A DNA stretch of 64,000 nucleotides from Bacteroidota bacterium (GCA_023386965.1 JAEWIR010000046.1:62001-126000), one strand, 5' to 3'; numbered from the stretch's first letter, positions 14,192-23,571 are shown. Notes: generated by a model not told the origin, from the sequence alone. Numbers and translations: made by a program.

Positions 14192-16096
14192 ATGAAAAAA
14201 CAACTTTACCTTTTACTCCTGAGTTCCTTAACCACCCTCGCTACTGCCCAAACCTACAGCTGGCAGTGGGCCAAATACGGTGGTGGAAACACGGGCTCAT
14301 GGAGTTCAGGATTTAATTATCCGGATGATGAAAGCATTCGGGATATCGCGGTGGACAATCAGAACAATTATTACTACCTGGCTACGATGAACCCAACAAA
14401 TCCAACTCTTAATGGTACTGCCGTCACAAATTATGGCAGGCAGGATCTGTTTCTGTTCTCTACGGATTGCCAGGGGAATGTACGCTGGACACAGAGTATC
14501 GGAGGTACTAATTCCGGCCAGAATGCGTGGAATATTGAGGTGGATAATAATGGCGGTCTTTATATTATAGGAACCTTTACCAGCACGGCCTATTCCAGTA
14601 CGCCGTCGAATATACCACTTCATTTTGATCCTAATAATTCGATTCCGGTTATTACAGTTCCCAATACCGATTACACCACCACACACGCAGGATTTAAAAC
14701 AAGCTACCTGCTAAAATATAATACGAATAATGGGAATCTGGTTTGGCAAAAACCGCTGCAAGGTGATGTTAACCATAATTTACGTATTTCTGACACTGCA
14801 ATAATGTACATGGATTCATCCATGAACATCCATGCAGTCGTGGGATTTCTAGCAGGAACACACCTTGGCGGAATGGTAAATGTTCCATCCACTTATACTT
14901 CTGTGCCCCAGTATTACCTTATCAGATTTAATTATGACAACGGTCTAATGACGCCTTCTGCGCCTCTTCTGTTGCCATTGGATGGCAACATCGCCATAGG
15001 AATGTTCGAAGGAAAAGTAAGTCTATTATATGACGGAACTGCAGGAGTAAACCAGTACTATCTGGCCGGCAAAAGAATGCAGTATGGGAATTTCACTTAT
15101 TCCGATTTCTCCTACGGTGGCACTCCATTTACAGAAGATGGCTATCTGCTGGCCTTTAACGGCACCACCGGAGCTGAAGTGTGGAGAAAAGAATTTACGA
15201 TGTCTAATAACCCCGCTAACGTGCCGGATGATAACAGTGTCCTTGATGTTGTAAAGGATCCAAATACCTCAGATATTTATATAGCGGGCTACTATTATAT
15301 TTACAATCAAAATGGTTCTGTAGTTTTTAACAACAGTGTTTCGTTCGGCAACTATACATTCCCATACGTATTCCAGGGCTACAACCCCTACGTCATGAAG
15401 CTCAATCCGGCAGGAACCGTACTTTGGGCAACCATTCCAAGTGCTATATCTGCAAATTCAATAGAAGGATACAAATTTATGAAAGGGCGTCTTACACTCA
15501 ATAATAATGAAGTTGCCTTTGTAAAAGGGAGCCGCGGGGATACCTGGGGTTCATTTGCAATGCAGAGACCAGTAAATGACCAAGCCGACCCGCTACTTGT
15601 AAGGCTTAACACGGGTACCGGAGCAGTAATCGGAACGCATGAAGTGTTAAGTTCCTTTGGATCGCAGGATGAATTTACCGCCGTGTCGGTAGATAATGAC
15701 GGTAACTATGTTTTAGGAGGGTTTATGCACGGTATTCTTTTCGAGGACCCTAATGACGGGATTCCCAGCATGAACGGCCTTACAGGCAGCGGCAAATCAC
15801 AGTTCTTTGTGAGCAAGCTGGCCAAATCGGCCTGCAGCGCCATGGCTACCGCCGAAACTCCGCTACAGCAAACAGATGTAAGCTTCTACCCGAACCCGGT
15901 GCAGGAGATACTGCAAATAAGGACCAAAGAAAAACTCCTTTCTTATGAAGTCATCACCGCAGACGGCAGGCTGGTGACCCAAGGTAAATTTGCACGGACC
16001 TACACCGTTGATATGACCGGTATGACCACGGGAGTGTATTATGTGAAAGTACAGGGCGAAGGCTTTGCCACCACCGGTAAAGTGATTAAAAAATAA
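14192..16096 (+). CDS. T9SS type A sorting domain-containing secreted protein
   Basis: A 634-residue exported protein. A signal peptide covers about residues 1-19 (MKKQLYLLLLSSLTTLATAQ). The body (20-550) is rich in Gly, Asn, Tyr and Thr, with repeated short blocks such as DIAVDNQNNYYYLA, WNIEVDNNGGLYIIG and VSVDNDGNYVLGGF that look like beta-propeller blades. The last ~75 residues form a type A sorting domain (SFYPNPVQEILQI to the TGKVIKK end), which sends it through the type IX secretion system for surface attachment or release. The substrate or ligand is unknown. Confidence 0.92.
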   Translation: MKKQLYLLLLSSLTTLATAQTYSWQWAKYGGGNTGSWSSGFNYPDDESIRDIAVDNQNNYYYLATMNPTNPTLNGTAVTNYGRQDLFLFSTDCQGNVRWTQSIGGTNSGQNAWNIEVDNNGGLYIIGTFTSTAYSSTPSNIPLHFDPNNSIPVITVPNTDYTTTHAGFKTSYLLKYNTNNGNLVWQKPLQGDVNHNLRISDTAIMYMDSSMNIHAVVGFLAGTHLGGMVNVPSTYTSVPQYYLIRFNYDNGLMTPSAPLLLPLDGNIAIGMFEGKVSLLYDGTAGVNQYYLAGKRMQYGNFTYSDFSYGGTPFTEDGYLLAFNGTTGAEVWRKEFTMSNNPANVPDDNSVLDVVKDPNTSDIYIAGYYYIYNQNGSVVFNNSVSFGNYTFPYVFQGYNPYVMKLNPAGTVLWATIPSAISANSIEGYKFMKGRLTLNNNEVAFVKGSRGDTWGSFAMQRPVNDQADPLLVRLNTGTGAVIGTHEVLSSFGSQDEFTAVSVDNDGNYVLGGFMHGILFEDPNDGIPSMNGLTGSGKSQFFVSKLAKSACSAMATAETPLQQTDVSFYPNPVQEILQIRTKEKLLSYEVITADGRLVTQGKFARTYTVDMTGMTTGVYYVKVQGEGFATTGKVIKK

Positions 16097-16560
16097 TTTT
16101 TTATATATTAAATTGTTTCATCACTTTTTTCCTTGATGAAAAAAGTAACCAAAAAATCAAGACTTGGATCTTTTTGCTAAAAAAATAACTACGTACCTAA
16201 AAATTGCCTCAATAATTTATTTTTAATGGATTCGGCTAACCTCGCCGGAGGCGGGTTTCGTAAACTTGCGCGAATCCACGATAAGGTGAATAAGTTCGGC
16301 TGTGGTCGCGCTTCGAACAGAAGAATTTTCTTAACGGCACTCCGTTATTTTTTCTTAACGCAAAAATCTCCTAGGTCATTTTGGGGAATTATTTTGTTGA
16401 TAGGAGATGCAACAATTTAATTTTCACTGGCTGCCCTTCTGGCAAACGCAGCAACCGGATAAATATGATGCGTGATTAAAAAATAAAGTTTCTTCATAAG
16501 GCCTTGCACATGGCGGTCAAGCGGCCGCCGCAGCATCAGGATTTTGGTAGATGTAATTCT
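16097..16560. repeat. Non-coding region with hairpin-rich dispersed-repeat-like sequence
   Basis: No gene is supported. A hairpin with ACTTTTTT/AAAAAAGT arms at about 16131-16152 is followed by A-rich sequence. The part 16229-16400 has nested dyads: AACCTCGCC/GGCGGGTT, GGATTCG/CGAATCC and TTAACGG/CCGTTA. Open frames across it on either strand have no start context, promoter or recognisable product. It looks like a decayed non-coding repeat element; copy number in the genome would be needed to confirm. Confidence 0.45.
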
Positions 16561-16608
16561 TATAATTTTTGCAGTGAAATCTATAAAGTCAACATTGCAT
16601 AAACCTCC

Positions 16609-16616
16609 TAAATTTG
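16609..16616 (+). promoter_or_regulatory. -7 promoter box upstream of a possible leader ORF
   Basis: TAAATTTG, perfect consensus, 10 nt before the ATG of a 13-codon frame and about 75 nt before an intrinsic terminator. Confidence 0.5.
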
Positions 16617-16626
16617 TAAACAGGTA

Positions 16627-16668
16627 ATGAAGGTTAACCCGCTTGGCCGTCATTGCTCACTCAAATAA
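16627..16668 (+). CDS. Possible 13-codon leader peptide upstream of the ABC-F gene
   Basis: ATG to TAA, reading MKVNPLGRHCSLK, placed 10 nt after a consensus -7 box and 23 nt before a terminator hairpin (16692-16718), with the ABC-F gene 75 nt further on. The layout resembles leader-peptide attenuators upstream of ABC-F resistance genes, but a short open frame can occur by chance and no ribosome-binding signal is evident. It could instead be an independent small RNA. Confidence 0.25.
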   Translation: MKVNPLGRHCSLK

Positions 16669-16691
16669 ACATTAAAAAATAAACAGGTATG

Positions 16692-16718
16692 AAAGCCACC
16701 CAAATGCGGGTGGCTTTT
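16692..16718 (+). terminator. Intrinsic terminator upstream of the ABC-F gene
   Basis: AAAGCCACCC/GGGTGGCTTT stem with a 7-nt loop followed by TTTTATTTT. It would end a short (~100 nt) transcript started at the 16609 box. Confidence 0.75.
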
Positions 16719-16747
16719 ATTTTGCCCGAAAACTGCTTCAAAATCAC

Positions 16748-16755
16748 TACTTTTG
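16748..16755 (+). promoter_or_regulatory. -7 promoter box for the ABC-F gene
   Basis: TACTTTTG, 37 bp before the ATG and downstream of the terminator, giving the ABC-F gene its own promoter. Confidence 0.6.
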
Positions 16756-16792
16756 CAGCCTGTAAACATCACCCTAAAATCCACCATCAGTT

Positions 16793-18730
16793 ATGCTGTC
16801 AGTTCAGGGCCTCGGCCTTCACCATTCAGGAAATTATCTCTTCCGCGACGTCAACTTTACCATAAAGAAGGCCGATAAAATTGGCCTCGTAGGAAAGAAC
16901 GGTGCCGGAAAATCGACGCTTCTGAAAATCCTTTCGGGCGAGATTAATTTCTTTGAAGGAAATGTAGTGCCGGATGGAAACATTACCATGGGTTTCCTGA
17001 AACAGGACCTGGAATTTGTAAAGGGCCGAACCGTTTGGGAAGAGACCAAACAGGCTTTCGAGCAGATTAATAAATGGAAAAATGAGCTGGAGGAGGTGAA
17101 CGATCAGCTGGCCACACGTACTGACTATGAAAGCGATGCTTACCACGACCTCATCAACCGTATGACCGACCTTAACGATATCCTGCACCATCATGATGCC
17201 TATAACCTGGAGGGTGATATGGAAAAGGTCCTTTTGGGATTAGGTTTCCGCGCTGATGATTTCCACCGGCTGACCGATCATTTTTCCGGCGGCTGGCGAA
17301 TGAGGATTGAACTTGCCAAGCTGCTGCTGCAGAACAATGACCTGCTGCTGCTGGATGAGCCTACCAACCACCTGGATATGGAATCAATTATCTGGCTGGA
17401 GAACTTCCTGAAAGATTACAGTGGTGCCATTGTGCTGGTGAGTCACGACAAACAGTTCATGACGTCCGTGTGTAACCGTACCTTCGATGTGAATAACAGA
17501 AAAGTGGATGATTATAAAGCCAATTATTCCAAGTATCTGGAACTTCGTAAGGAAAGACGTGAAAAGCTGGAGCAGGCCAAGAAAAATCAGGATGCCGAGA
17601 TCAAGCAGATGGAAGACAACATCAACAAATTCCGTGCTTCTGCCACCAAAGCATCATTTGCCCAGTCACTCATCAAGAAACTCGATAAAATTGAGCGCAT
17701 TGAGCTGGATAATGAAGATGTGTCCAAATTCAATATTCGTTTTGTGCAGTCTGTCATTCCGGGAAAAGTGGTTTTTGAGGCAGAAAATCTGGGCAAAGCC
17801 TATGGCCAGAAGCAGATTTTTGATAAGGTTGATTTCTTTGTGGAACGTGGCGACCGTATAGCGCTGCTCGGACAGAACGGACAGGGTAAAACCACGCTTG
17901 CCAAAATACTTTCCGGCGATATTAAAGATTATACCGGCTCCTGGAAACTGGGTCATAATGTGAACATAGGCTATTTTGCCCAAAATCAGGAAGAGGTTCT
18001 TACCCCCAATAAAACCGTACTTCAGGAAGCTGAAGATGCGGCCACCGAAGAAACCCGGCCACGGGTTCGTGACCTATTGGGAAGTTTCCTTTTTTCCGGC
18101 GAAGATGTTGACAAGAAAACGCAGGTGCTGTCCGGTGGCGAGCGTAACCGTCTTGCACTGTGTAAACTTCTGCTGAAGCCCTTCAACACACTCATTATGG
18201 ATGAGCCTACCAACCACCTGGATATCCAGTCCAAAGAGATTATCAAGATCGCTTTGCAGAAGTTTGAAGGTACGCTGATCGTTATTTCCCACGACCGTGA
18301 GTTCCTGCAGGGATTGGCCGATAAGATTTTTGAATTCCGCGACGGCCGCATGAAGGAGTTTCTGGGTTCTGTGGATGAGTACCTGAGCTACCGCGAGAAG
18401 GAAAGTCTGCGCGAGATTTCCATGGAGAAAGCCAAGCTGGAGGTTAAGAATCAGGAAATGAAGTCCAAACCAGCCGCTGAACCTGAAGCTGTGGCTGTTC
18501 CGCAGCCTTCTAACGTGTTTGTTAGTAAGGAGCAGAAGCAGCTTCAGAACAAGCTTAAAAAGACCGAGGAAAAAATAGCCGATTACGAAAAGGAAATAAA
18601 AATGCTGGAGGAGATCTTCGCCAAAAGCAATCCCAATGAACAGGAACTTGCCAAGTATGAAGCCCTGAAGGCAGAGCTTCAGGAGAATCTGGACCTTTGG
18701 GAGGAGCTGGCACTTCAGATTGAAGAATAA
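16793..18730 (+). CDS. ABC-F family ATPase (Uup-like)
   Basis: A 645-residue soluble protein with two ABC domains and no membrane domain. Domain 1 has Walker A GKNGAGKST (about 35-43), signature FSGGWRMR and Walker B LLLLDEPTNHLD. Domain 2 has GQNGQGKTT (about 363-371), signature LSGGERNR and LIMDEPTNHLD. The interdomain linker (about 235-310) is helical and charged. A C-terminal coiled coil (about 575-645, LQNKLKKTEEKI onward) is typical of Uup-like members. ABC-F proteins act on the ribosome to relieve stalled translation, or in DNA transposition control for Uup. Antibiotic resistance is not implied by sequence alone. Confidence 0.93.
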   Translation: MLSVQGLGLHHSGNYLFRDVNFTIKKADKIGLVGKNGAGKSTLLKILSGEINFFEGNVVPDGNITMGFLKQDLEFVKGRTVWEETKQAFEQINKWKNELEEVNDQLATRTDYESDAYHDLINRMTDLNDILHHHDAYNLEGDMEKVLLGLGFRADDFHRLTDHFSGGWRMRIELAKLLLQNNDLLLLDEPTNHLDMESIIWLENFLKDYSGAIVLVSHDKQFMTSVCNRTFDVNNRKVDDYKANYSKYLELRKERREKLEQAKKNQDAEIKQMEDNINKFRASATKASFAQSLIKKLDKIERIELDNEDVSKFNIRFVQSVIPGKVVFEAENLGKAYGQKQIFDKVDFFVERGDRIALLGQNGQGKTTLAKILSGDIKDYTGSWKLGHNVNIGYFAQNQEEVLTPNKTVLQEAEDAATEETRPRVRDLLGSFLFSGEDVDKKTQVLSGGERNRLALCKLLLKPFNTLIMDEPTNHLDIQSKEIIKIALQKFEGTLIVISHDREFLQGLADKIFEFRDGRMKEFLGSVDEYLSYREKESLREISMEKAKLEVKNQEMKSKPAAEPEAVAVPQPSNVFVSKEQKQLQNKLKKTEEKIADYEKEIKMLEEIFAKSNPNEQELAKYEALKAELQENLDLWEELALQIEE

Positions 18731-18748
18731 ATTGTTTATTTTTACCGT

Positions 18749-19105
18749 GTGAATTTATCAGGCACTAAAAAACGTATTCTGGCGGCACTTCTTGTCAGTG
18801 TCTATGTTTTTGTGGCCTTTTTCGCGGTTCATATGCACCGCCATAAAAGTGGTCTGGAGTTTCGGGCTTTTAAGTTTCAGAAGGCGCAGGACTCCGTCTC
18901 GGATGCTCATACACCGCTGGAATACGCGGACTGTCTGGCCTGCCATCTTCTGCATGACAGCAGTAACCTGGTGCCGCAGGAGTTCCAATACACTTTTTAC
19001 AGTATTGAAGCCTTTCAGGAGCTTTCCCGGCAGGCTGTTTACATAATTCCTACCCGAAGCTCTGCAGTGATTACGCTGCGTGGTCCACCGTCTGTTTTCA
19101 TTTAA
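18749..19105 (+). CDS. Small membrane-anchored protein with CxxCH-type motif, upstream of TonB receptor
   Basis: A 118-residue protein starting at GTG. One membrane segment (about 10-27) is followed by a His-rich HMHRH (28-32) and then DCLACHLLHD (C62, C65, H66, H69), after which comes a hydrophobic C-terminus with LRGPP. The arrangement resembles DUF2946-like small proteins found by metal-related TonB receptors. The Cys/His set fits metal binding; c-type heme attachment is formally possible but less likely given the context. It lies 76 bp before the receptor gene, probably one operon. Confidence 0.6.
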   Translation: MNLSGTKKRILAALLVSVYVFVAFFAVHMHRHKSGLEFRAFKFQKAQDSVSDAHTPLEYADCLACHLLHDSSNLVPQEFQYTFYSIEAFQELSRQAVYIIPTRSSAVITLRGPPSVFI

Positions 19106-19181
19106 CCAAAGTAAAAGTATGACCGGATTCCCGTGGGAATCTGGGCATGCACCTGTCCTTCACTTACTTTAAAATTTTACA

Positions 19182-21569
19182 ATGAAAACGACAGTCAATC
19201 TGTTGTTAATCTTCTTTGGATTAACACTCTATACCGCACAGACAGGTTTCCGTGTACAGGGAACTGTGTTCGACTTCCATGACAAAACTCCACTGGCAAA
19301 CGCAAAAATAACCTTGGGCAAACAGACAGCGCAAACTGATGCGCAGGGCAAATTTATTTTTGAAACGGTTCCGGCCGGAGCCTACAGCCTTAATGTTTCG
19401 CATCCTGAATGCAACCCTTTTTCGGAGCAGATTACGGTAAACAAAAACCTGGACCTGACCATCAGTCTGGAGCATCACGCCGAAGTCATTGAAGAGATTG
19501 TTCTTCAGGGCGGGCACCGTTCCACAGGTTCACTTATCGTGCGCACCCTGGAAAAAGAGGATATAACCCGAAATTCCAGTGAAAATCTGGGGAATGTGTT
19601 AAGCCGCATCTCCGGCGTGGGTGCGCTGAAGACCGGAAATAATGTAAGTAAGCCTATTATTCACGGACTTTACGGCAGCCGCATTTCCATCCTGAACAAT
19701 GGCGTGAAGATGGCCGAGCAGGAGTGGGGCGTAGAGCACGCACCCAATGTGGACATTAACGGTTTCGATCATATTGATGTGGTGAAAGGAGCTTCGGCAC
19801 TTAAATATGGGAGCGATGCCATTGGCGGAGTCATTGTATTGCAGCCCGAAAACTTCAGACCCGCGGACACCCTCCGCGGACATCTGAACCTTTCCGGTAT
19901 TTCCAACGGACGTGGTGCTGCATTTGATGCCGGCTTGGTAAAAACCTGGGAAAACGGTTGGTTTGCGGCTGCGAACGGCGGTTATAAAAAACTGGGCGAC
20001 CTGGAAAGTCCGGATTTTCCTTTGTGGAATACGGGAATGGCGGCGAGTTCATTTAATTTCCGCGCAGGAAAAGAGGATTTTATGAAGGGTTTCAGCGTTA
20101 ACTACGTTCTTACCGATCAGGAAGTAGGTATTTACAGAGGTTCTCATATCGGTAACCTTGAAGATTTTTACCGGGCGGTCAGTACCGGGGCACCTGTTTA
20201 CCAGCGTGATTTCAGTTATGAGATAGACCATCCGAAACAGGCAATCCAGCATCATCTGGCAAAACTGTCCGCTTACAAAAGGTTCGAACACCTGGGTAAA
20301 CTGTCTGCGGATTACAGTTTTCAGTATAACCACCGCAAGGAATTTGACATCCGCCGCGAAGCATTTTCTGACTTACCTTCACTGGACCTGGAACTGTTTA
20401 CCAATCAGTTTAACCTGAATCAACTGTTGGAAAGGGAAAAGTGGAGTCTGGAAAACGGAATTGACCTGATGTACCAGTATAACTATTCAAGTGCTGAGAC
20501 CATGGCGAAACGACTGGTGCCTAATTATCACAGATACTCAGCCGGGGTATATTCAGTAATGAAGTATAAAGCGTCTACCGCACTGAGGCTGGAAGCCGGT
20601 TTGCGTTACGACTATAACCGCTACAAGGTGAAAATGTGGTATGACCATCACGAGTGGGAAGACCGTTTTGAAGATCTTTATCCGCAGTTTTTCCAGTATG
20701 AAAGTGAAAGCGGACGGGTGTTCACGATACCGGTTTTGGATTTCCAAAACTTCTCTTATAACGCAGGTCTTGAATTTGGCAAAAGCAAAATGCTGAATAT
20801 TAAGCTAAATTATGCTAAAGTAGCCCGTACGCCAAACATTGCGGAACTTTTTGCCAGCGGTCTGCACCATTCAGCTGCGGTAATTGAAGTGGGCGACATG
20901 AGTCTGGAAAATGAGACCGGGCACCAGGTGAATCTCAATATCAGTTCGGAACTGGATGTTCTGAATGGTTTGAAGTTTTCGGTCAATCCTTATTTGTTCA
21001 TTTCCAACAACTTTATTAATCAGGTTCCCACAGGACTTCAGAATACCATTCGCGGCATTTTCCCGGTTTGGACTTATGAGCAGATAAAAGCCATAATGTA
21101 TGGCGTAGACCTGGACCTGGAGCTGGGAATTACCAAAGATCTTCTTTACAAAGGGAGTTTCGCCTATGTGTACGGTGATGACAAAACCAACGCCCAACCA
21201 TTGATCCTGATGCAGCCGGCTAATTTTACCAACAGTTTGGAATTCCGGAGAAAGGAATGGAATAACTTTTACCTCAGCGTATCCAACCAGACAGTTCTGG
21301 AGCAGAAAAGATTTCCTTTATACAACCCTGAAATTACGGTTCAGGAAGGTGGTATTGAAGTGACCCGCGAACTGGACCTTTCCACTCCGCCGGCGGCGTA
21401 TTCGCTCTGGGGTATGCAGGCGGGCATTAATCTGCATAAAAATCTTTCTGCAGGACTTACTGTGACCAATCTTTTTGATGTGACCTACAGGGATTACCTG
21501 AACAGACTGCGTTATTTTTCGCCCGAAATGGGCCGCAATGTGATCCTGAATTTAAAGTTTAATTTTTAA
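19182..21569 (+). CDS. TonB-dependent outer membrane receptor
   Basis: A 795-residue outer-membrane receptor for energised uptake. Signal peptide about 1-19. Residues 23-100 form a carboxypeptidase-regulatory-like beta-sandwich (VQGTVFDFHDKTPLANAKITLG), common in Bacteroidota receptors. The plug domain follows (about 115-225, with GSRISILNNGVKMAEQEWG), then a 22-strand-type barrel ending in the aromatic terminal strand ILNLKFNF. The substrate is not encoded in any motif; the neighbours (small Cys/His protein, lipoprotein) suggest a metal or small chelate. There is no SusD partner, which argues against glycan uptake. Confidence 0.93.
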   Translation: MKTTVNLLLIFFGLTLYTAQTGFRVQGTVFDFHDKTPLANAKITLGKQTAQTDAQGKFIFETVPAGAYSLNVSHPECNPFSEQITVNKNLDLTISLEHHAEVIEEIVLQGGHRSTGSLIVRTLEKEDITRNSSENLGNVLSRISGVGALKTGNNVSKPIIHGLYGSRISILNNGVKMAEQEWGVEHAPNVDINGFDHIDVVKGASALKYGSDAIGGVIVLQPENFRPADTLRGHLNLSGISNGRGAAFDAGLVKTWENGWFAAANGGYKKLGDLESPDFPLWNTGMAASSFNFRAGKEDFMKGFSVNYVLTDQEVGIYRGSHIGNLEDFYRAVSTGAPVYQRDFSYEIDHPKQAIQHHLAKLSAYKRFEHLGKLSADYSFQYNHRKEFDIRREAFSDLPSLDLELFTNQFNLNQLLEREKWSLENGIDLMYQYNYSSAETMAKRLVPNYHRYSAGVYSVMKYKASTALRLEAGLRYDYNRYKVKMWYDHHEWEDRFEDLYPQFFQYESESGRVFTIPVLDFQNFSYNAGLEFGKSKMLNIKLNYAKVARTPNIAELFASGLHHSAAVIEVGDMSLENETGHQVNLNISSELDVLNGLKFSVNPYLFISNNFINQVPTGLQNTIRGIFPVWTYEQIKAIMYGVDLDLELGITKDLLYKGSFAYVYGDDKTNAQPLILMQPANFTNSLEFRRKEWNNFYLSVSNQTVLEQKRFPLYNPEITVQEGGIEVTRELDLSTPPAAYSLWGMQAGINLHKNLSAGLTVTNLFDVTYRDYLNRLRYFSPEMGRNVILNLKFNF

Positions 21570-21580
21570 CCTTATCGGCA

Positions 21581-22126
21581 ATGAAAAATTTACTCAATTC
21601 TATTTTACCCCTTCTTTTACTTTTATTTTTAGCCTCCTGTAGCCGCGCGGATGAGAATGATGATGTTTTCACGCAGGAGGAGATCTCGGCCATTGAGCTT
21701 ACTGTGGTGGACGAGCTTAGCGGGACTTCCAATACTTACACTTATATCGCCAACTCTTCCTTCCAGCCTGAAATCTTACTGCAGGATGGCAGAAGCTATT
21801 TGGTTTCCGTGGCCTTCCGGAACGGGGGCGAAGATATTACCGAGGAAATTATAGACGAAAGGGATGAGCATTTTCTGATTTTTGGATTTACCGATACAGA
21901 TATCACACTTACAAGGTTGGATGATGATTTGAGGACCGACGGCAATCGTCTTGGCGTGAAGAGCAGATGGCAGGTGAACAACTCTGTAACGGGTAACGCT
22001 CCAAAACTGAATCTGGCCCTGATCCATGATGCCGCTGATGTTTCTGAGGCTCAGACCGGCACTGCCTGGGGAAGTGTAACGGGAGGTGAGACAGATGCAC
22101 TGGCCATTTTTGGTATTACCGACTGA
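21581..22126 (+). CDS. Lipoprotein downstream of TonB receptor
   Basis: A 181-residue exported lipoprotein: signal peptide with lipobox LASC, the lipidated Cys being residue 20. The mature part is acidic and beta-rich (ELTVVDELSGTSNTYTY, FLIFGFTDTDITLTRLDDD). It starts 11 bp after the receptor stop, so it is co-transcribed. No family recognised. It is likely an outer-membrane lipoprotein partner of the receptor, perhaps binding its substrate. Confidence 0.75.
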   Translation: MKNLLNSILPLLLLLFLASCSRADENDDVFTQEEISAIELTVVDELSGTSNTYTYIANSSFQPEILLQDGRSYLVSVAFRNGGEDITEEIIDERDEHFLIFGFTDTDITLTRLDDDLRTDGNRLGVKSRWQVNNSVTGNAPKLNLALIHDAADVSEAQTGTAWGSVTGGETDALAIFGITD

Positions 22127-22178
22127 TTTTTAGCATTTTTTAGCATGGAAATGCCAAATCTTTATCAAATAAAATTCA

Positions 22179-22186
22179 TACTTTTG
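22179..22186 (+). promoter_or_regulatory. -7 promoter box for trigger factor
   Basis: TACTTTTG, 25 bp before the tig ATG. Confidence 0.6.
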
Positions 22187-22211
22187 CAACTCTAAAAATT
22201 TCGATATAACA

Positions 22212-23549
22212 ATGAATGTAACAGCAAAAAACCACGATGAGGTTAGTGCTTTACTTACCGTAACGGTAGACAGAGCAGATTATAAAGACAAGGTAGAAAA
22301 ACAACTTCACAACTACGCGAAAAATGCGCAGGTTCCGGGTTTCAGAAAAGGTAAAGTACCTATGAGCCTCGTGAAGAGACAGTATGAAGCTCCTATCGCC
22401 TTTGAAGAGATCAATAAGTTGGTTAACGACAGTCTGAACAATTACATCAACGAAAATAATTTGAAAATGGTGGGCCAGCCGGTTCCGCTTCCGGTAAACG
22501 ATTTCGACCACACTGCCGAGCAGCTTTCAGTTGCTTTTGAAGTGGGGTACGAGCCGGAAATGACCATTGACCTTTCCAAATATGAAGCGCCACACTACAA
22601 AGTAGAGGCATCTGACAAGGAAATTACAAAGTCCATCGAAAACATGCAGAAGCGTTTCGCTGAGCAGGTTCCGCAGGACGAAATCACTGAGGACAGCTTT
22701 ATCGCACTTGAAATCACTCAGGTGGTTGAAGAGGATGCTGAAGGTGCGCACAATCACCCACCAAAGAATGTAACCATCAATGCGGAAAGCAAGGAGGCAT
22801 TTGAACTGGTGAAGTCCCTTAAAATGGATGGTTCCGTAAAAGTGTCCAAAGCAGATCTTACTGAAAAGGAAGAACTGGCCAAGCAGTTGGGCTACAGCAA
22901 AGCAGAAATCGAGCACCTGCACCACGATGAGGTAGAGGTGAAAGTAAAAGACTTCTACGGACTGAACAATCACGACCTGAACCAGGAGCTTTTTGACAAA
23001 GTATACGGTGAAGGAAATATTAAGTCTGAAGAAGAACTTAAAGAGAAGGTAAAGTCTGAGCTGGACGAATATTTCCAGCAGAATGCAGATATTCATTTCG
23101 TAAACAATATCCTGGAGCAGATCACGGAAAAAGAAGAGGTTCAGCTTCCTGAAACTTTCCTTACCAAGTGGTTGGTATTCAGTAATGAGAACATCAAAAC
23201 TGAAGAGCAGGCGAAAGGAGTACTGGAAAATGAAAGAGCTGCCATCAAGCACCAGATCATTGAAGGTAAACTGATGAATGATAACGAGATTAAACTGGAT
23301 TACGAAGATGTATTGGCTCAGGCTGAACAGTTGGTAAGAAACCAGTTGGCTATCTACGGAATTCACCACCTTCCGGACGAAGAGGTACAGAAGTACGCTG
23401 TAGAAATGCTGAAAGACCAGGAGCAGGTAAGGCAGATTTCCTCAGAAGTTGCCATGGCAAAACTGAAAGATGTGATCCTTGAGAAAGCGACAAAGACCGA
23501 AACCGTAATCTCTCACGATGAGTTTATGGAATTGGTGAAGCAGGGATAA
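22212..23549 (+). CDS. tig: Trigger factor (ribosome-associated chaperone)
   Basis: A 445-residue trigger factor. The N-terminal ribosome-binding domain carries PGFRKGKVPMSL at about residues 43-54, the equivalent of the L23-docking GFRxGKxP signature. The central part matches the PPIase domain region in a diverged, Bacteroidota-like form with an insertion rich in His (about 180-250), and the long helical C-terminal substrate-cradling domain follows. It binds nascent chains at the exit tunnel. Codon use looks highly expressed. A strong terminator follows. Confidence 0.92.
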   Translation: MNVTAKNHDEVSALLTVTVDRADYKDKVEKQLHNYAKNAQVPGFRKGKVPMSLVKRQYEAPIAFEEINKLVNDSLNNYINENNLKMVGQPVPLPVNDFDHTAEQLSVAFEVGYEPEMTIDLSKYEAPHYKVEASDKEITKSIENMQKRFAEQVPQDEITEDSFIALEITQVVEEDAEGAHNHPPKNVTINAESKEAFELVKSLKMDGSVKVSKADLTEKEELAKQLGYSKAEIEHLHHDEVEVKVKDFYGLNNHDLNQELFDKVYGEGNIKSEEELKEKVKSELDEYFQQNADIHFVNNILEQITEKEEVQLPETFLTKWLVFSNENIKTEEQAKGVLENERAAIKHQIIEGKLMNDNEIKLDYEDVLAQAEQLVRNQLAIYGIHHLPDEEVQKYAVEMLKDQEQVRQISSEVAMAKLKDVILEKATKTETVISHDEFMELVKQG

Positions 23550-23571
23550 TTTCCTACTAAGCTTAAGATAA

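Noticed and set aside
16226..16420. Open frame MDSANLAGGGFRK... in the 16-kb spacer
   Set aside because: Translates through nested inverted repeats, has no promoter box or recognisable protein features, and is best seen as repeat sequence.
16417..16653. Minus-strand open frame of 78 codons
   Set aside because: No start context or family similarity, and it spans the region holding plus-strand promoter and leader signals; probably chance.
22527..23369. Long minus-strand open frame within trigger factor
   Set aside because: It is the complement of the tig reading frame; its composition (Phe/Leu/Val rich) is the usual artefact.
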